Assembly (NCBI GenBank): GCA_024867545.1
Contig: JANFNE010000025.1
Location: 186,001-250,000 of the forward strand
Direction of reading: 5' to 3'
DNA from: Phytopythium helicoides
Lineage: Eukaryota > Oomycota > Peronosporomycetes > Pythiales > Pythiaceae
DNA: 64,000 bases
Made by a program: the position numbers and the translations under genes. The notes under the pieces were generated by a model. The model searched no databases. It was not told where the DNA came from and worked only from the letters and a program-made list of their open reading frames with translations. Each line of letters begins with the position of its first letter. Positions within the stretch are counted from its first letter, which is position 1. This document shows positions 61,500 to 64,000 of the stretch, piece by piece.

Positions 61500-64000
61500 A
61501 TGTCATGCGGGACTCGAAGCGGCACTTCAACGACCCAAAAGCGCACCATGAAGAGTCCGCTGCGTTCCAATGATCGCAATGAGAAGACCAACAAGGTGTC
61601 TGGAGCCTCGACAAGACAAGCTAGAGCAGCAAAAACGCTCAAAGCGTTGAGGGAGGTGCTAGATGCTGCTAAAATTCGTGGAGTGCGGCTTGACGCATCC
61701 TTTCAGCACTTTGACAGAGCTGAGCGCGGCGGAATCGACACCAACGATCTCGTCACGGGACTACAAGAGCTTAAGCTTTTTGCTTCTGGGGCCGATTGGG
61801 ACCGGGACGCCCAGGACTGCTTGGAGCTGCTTTCTTGCGGCAAGTCGCGCGTTTATTGCTCGCGAGACGATTTTCTAGCCTTTTTCACACCAGTTGCGGA
61901 TGATGATGCGAATTCGCCAACGAAGATAAGAAGTAACCCTGCAAAGGAGAAACCTGCGACTTCACAGCATCCGAGAGAAGCAGCTGGTCAATTGCTCGAA
62001 ATTGATGTTGAAGCTTCTGTCCGTAGCCGAACAAAGAAGAAAAACGCGAATGAGCCGACGGTAACGCTACCAGAGTGGGCACATGCTCGCAGCAAGCGCG
62101 CACTCAGTGAGATTGAAAAGCTGCAACGTCAACGCGGTCGTGTCGGAGCTAAGCAGCCTGTTTCTTTGTCGCCTATGTCGATGTCAAACCCAAGCTCGTT
62201 CGATTCTGAGGACAACAACAATACCCAGTCAGGAATGGCTGACGCAGATCATGAGAACCATGGCCAAGTGCCTCATTTATCCCGACAACATGAGTCCCCG
62301 CAAAAGCAAAGTCGTATAGAGCTCAAGCCTGCATTGAAGGATAATGTGTTCATTATTGATCAAGACCACGCCATCTCATACCGGTTGCTCACACACGACA
62401 TTGACAACCCACCATCCGTCGAGAGCGAAGAGTCGGCTCGTCTTCACACAGCACTTCTCCAAGTGCTCCGAGAAAATACTGGCCAACATTCTGGTCATTC
62501 GGATCCCAGTCTTGTTCCATTCCGCCTCACAGTATTCATGGATATGTTTCAGCAACTTGACACACTAGCATCCTTCTTTGAGCCTCTTCTAATTCATTTC
62601 CCCCGAGGAAAGATCTTACTTTGTGGACTACCTGTTTGCTCTCAACGATCAACTATTTGGAACAATGACTACATCGCTGGTATCTACGGGCAGCTACTTG
62701 ATAGTTTGATGACCAAGTCTCGTGAGTGGCTGGCGCAACCAAAACTTGGAGTTGGTGCCGTGCCGCAGTATCTCGTTGGCTTCGGCACTGGAGGAAGCGT
62801 CGCGCTTCAGTTTCTCGGAATGACCGTCCCACTTGGCATATCGAGATATCCATCTCTCAAAATGTTTGCCGACGCACTTCGAGGTCTCATTTTAGTGAAC
62901 AGTGTTGTGGATATCAATAGTGCAGTGCGGGAGAACATTAGTACCTTACGCTCTCTGCTTCAAAGACCTTCGACTGACGTCATACCGCTTCATGAAGCCT
63001 GTCTTTCTTTGCTCTTTAGTGAACACTATCTTACGCAAGTTGCTTCTAGTCGACGAGCGGCTATGGAGACATTTTTCCAGACTAGGAAATCTTTCTTTAC
63101 TGGTGGGCCATCTGGCTGCAACAACAGTGAGGTACTACGATTGCTGTTACGAGGTATGGCAAAAAATATCGACGTGCGCCAAGCCGCTGCGAATCTGTCT
63201 GCTGTACCTTGTCCATTTGCTATCTTGCTCGTCCACGGGTCCCAAAACGGACTGTTTCATCCAGCCCAAGTTGAAGCACTTCTTCAAAGTCTTGGCGTGT
63301 CGTTGAATGGAATGTCTGTTAATGTAGGCGCAGCTCTAAACTGCAATTATGCAGCAGACAATGACTGTGTTGATAAGTCCATACCATATTCTGTTTCTTG
63401 GCTTAAGAGTGGTCATGAGGTCTTACAGGAGCGACCGACTTTCATGTACGAGTTCTTTCGCCAGTTAATTGTCGTCGACACGGGTTCAATGTTGAAGATT
63501 ACTCCTTCCCAATCATCAGGTGTGGCTTTGTCATCACATACTGCAGCGTTATCGGCTTTAGTGTCTCACGACGAAAACTATTTGGGAGCCTCAAAAAATG
63601 AAAACAAAGCGGTGGAAAACACCCTTGAAAACTCCACAGCAACTGATACAAATGACGTAGCTCGCAAAAGTTCGTGTGCTTATTCACGAGTCCAAGAAAT
63701 GTTAGCGCAGCATGGGCTTAAGTGGATTCAACAGGAGCTGTATGATCGTGGGCTCGAGGGCTCTGGCACATCCGAGACTATTCTCCAGCTTTATCAGCAA
63801 GTATTAGAAGAGGAAGCAGACGCAGAGCGACGACAGCAGGAGCAGCGGCAGCGACAGCAAGCTAAACTACGACAAGTTGAGCTTCTTCGTGCCGAGAAGC
63901 AGCGTGCCGAAATTGAGAGGCAGATCCGCGAGAAAGAAGTCGAATTGAATATCAAGCGGAAAGAGATAGCAGCACAGCGTAACTTTTTCGCGCAGATGGA
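61500..64000 (+). CDS. Large protein with alpha/beta-hydrolase-like segment and coiled coil (runs off window)
   Basis: One frame is open from the ATG at 61500 to the window end (833 codons, no stop), so the gene is 3'-incomplete; an in-frame ATG at 61548 is an alternative start. Residues about 60-125 look like a degenerate EF-hand pair (F-D-R-A-E-R-G-G-I-D-T-N-D-L). A hydrolase-like segment follows at about 375-600: G-K-I-L-L-C-G-L-P, the elbow V-G-F-G-T-G-G-S-V-A, and A-I-L-L-V-H-G-S-Q-N-G-L. The elbow has Gly where the nucleophile Ser should be, so catalysis is unlikely. It ends in a Gln/Arg/Glu-rich coiled coil (E-R-R-Q-Q-E-Q-R-Q-R-Q-Q). Flagellar or cytoskeletal scaffolding is a guess only. 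Confidence 0.7.
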   Translation, partial: MSCGTRSGTSTTQKRTMKSPLRSNDRNEKTNKVSGASTRQARAAKTLKALREVLDAAKIRGVRLDASFQHFDRAERGGIDTNDLVTGLQELKLFASGADWDRDAQDCLELLSCGKSRVYCSRDDFLAFFTPVADDDANSPTKIRSNPAKEKPATSQHPREAAGQLLEIDVEASVRSRTKKKNANEPTVTLPEWAHARSKRALSEIEKLQRQRGRVGAKQPVSLSPMSMSNPSSFDSEDNNNTQSGMADADHENHGQVPHLSRQHESPQKQSRIELKPALKDNVFIIDQDHAISYRLLTHDIDNPPSVESEESARLHTALLQVLRENTGQHSGHSDPSLVPFRLTVFMDMFQQLDTLASFFEPLLIHFPRGKILLCGLPVCSQRSTIWNNDYIAGIYGQLLDSLMTKSREWLAQPKLGVGAVPQYLVGFGTGGSVALQFLGMTVPLGISRYPSLKMFADALRGLILVNSVVDINSAVRENISTLRSLLQRPSTDVIPLHEACLSLLFSEHYLTQVASSRRAAMETFFQTRKSFFTGGPSGCNNSEVLRLLLRGMAKNIDVRQAAANLSAVPCPFAILLVHGSQNGLFHPAQVEALLQSLGVSLNGMSVNVGAALNCNYAADNDCVDKSIPYSVSWLKSGHEVLQERPTFMYEFFRQLIVVDTGSMLKITPSQSSGVALSSHTAALSALVSHDENYLGASKNENKAVENTLENSTATDTNDVARKSSCAYSRVQEMLAQHGLKWIQQELYDRGLEGSGTSETILQLYQQVLEEEADAERRQQEQRQRQQAKLRQVELLRAEKQRAEIERQIREKEVELNIKRKEIAAQRNFFAQM

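Overview
The window reads as nuclear DNA of an oomycete, most likely Phytophthora or a close relative. Genes are compact, with few introns of mostly 55-110 bases and GT...AG borders, and third codon positions are GC-rich. Two cellulose synthases carry an N-terminal PH domain, an oomycete arrangement, and the tandem family ending in a V-E-A-W-L-G-C-type motif is one I know only from oomycetes. No rRNA, tRNA, CRISPR array or bacterial feature was seen. Exon borders below were derived by hand from splice signals and reading-frame closure; none was checked against RNA.

Layout. 0.1-4.6 kb: three minus-strand secreted GH53 endo-beta-1,4-galactanases. 5.6-21.5 kb and 27.2-38.7 kb: nine members (called WLGC-A to WLGC-I here) of a polytopic membrane family with about five membrane segments, a Cys-rich link, LRR-like repeats and a C-terminal Cys-rich WLGC domain. 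Seven are intact. C lacks its 3' half and E its 5' end. The first block contains a 1.98-kb, almost identical direct repeat (A and B) and a large inverted duplication (two 3,369-base arms around a 4.84-kb centre). The centre holds a VPS9-domain protein, a mitochondrial [2Fe-2S] ferredoxin and the 3' half of WLGC-D. Between the two blocks lie ORC4 and two convergent genes of unknown function.

38.9-44.6 kb: a MINDY-3/4 deubiquitinase, a small Cys-rich membrane protein, a decayed Ty3/gypsy fragment and a Gemin6-like protein. 44.7-52.0 kb: two tandem PH-domain cellulose synthases. 53.7-56.2 kb: the COPII coat subunit SEC23 with a Q/G/Y-rich N-terminus. 57.1-59.9 kb: a RasGAP-START fusion. 60.1-60.4 kb: four short hairpins sharing one loop sequence. 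60.5 kb to the end: a TBC-like protein, then a divergently transcribed large protein that runs off the window and combines a catalytically degenerate alpha/beta-hydrolase-like segment with a coiled coil.

The genes do not form one pathway. The themes are wall and surface biology (galactanases, cellulose synthases, WLGC surface proteins) and housekeeping trafficking and replication (SEC23, VPS9, ORC4). The most unusual part is the WLGC array, which shows duplication, inversion, truncation and gene conversion.
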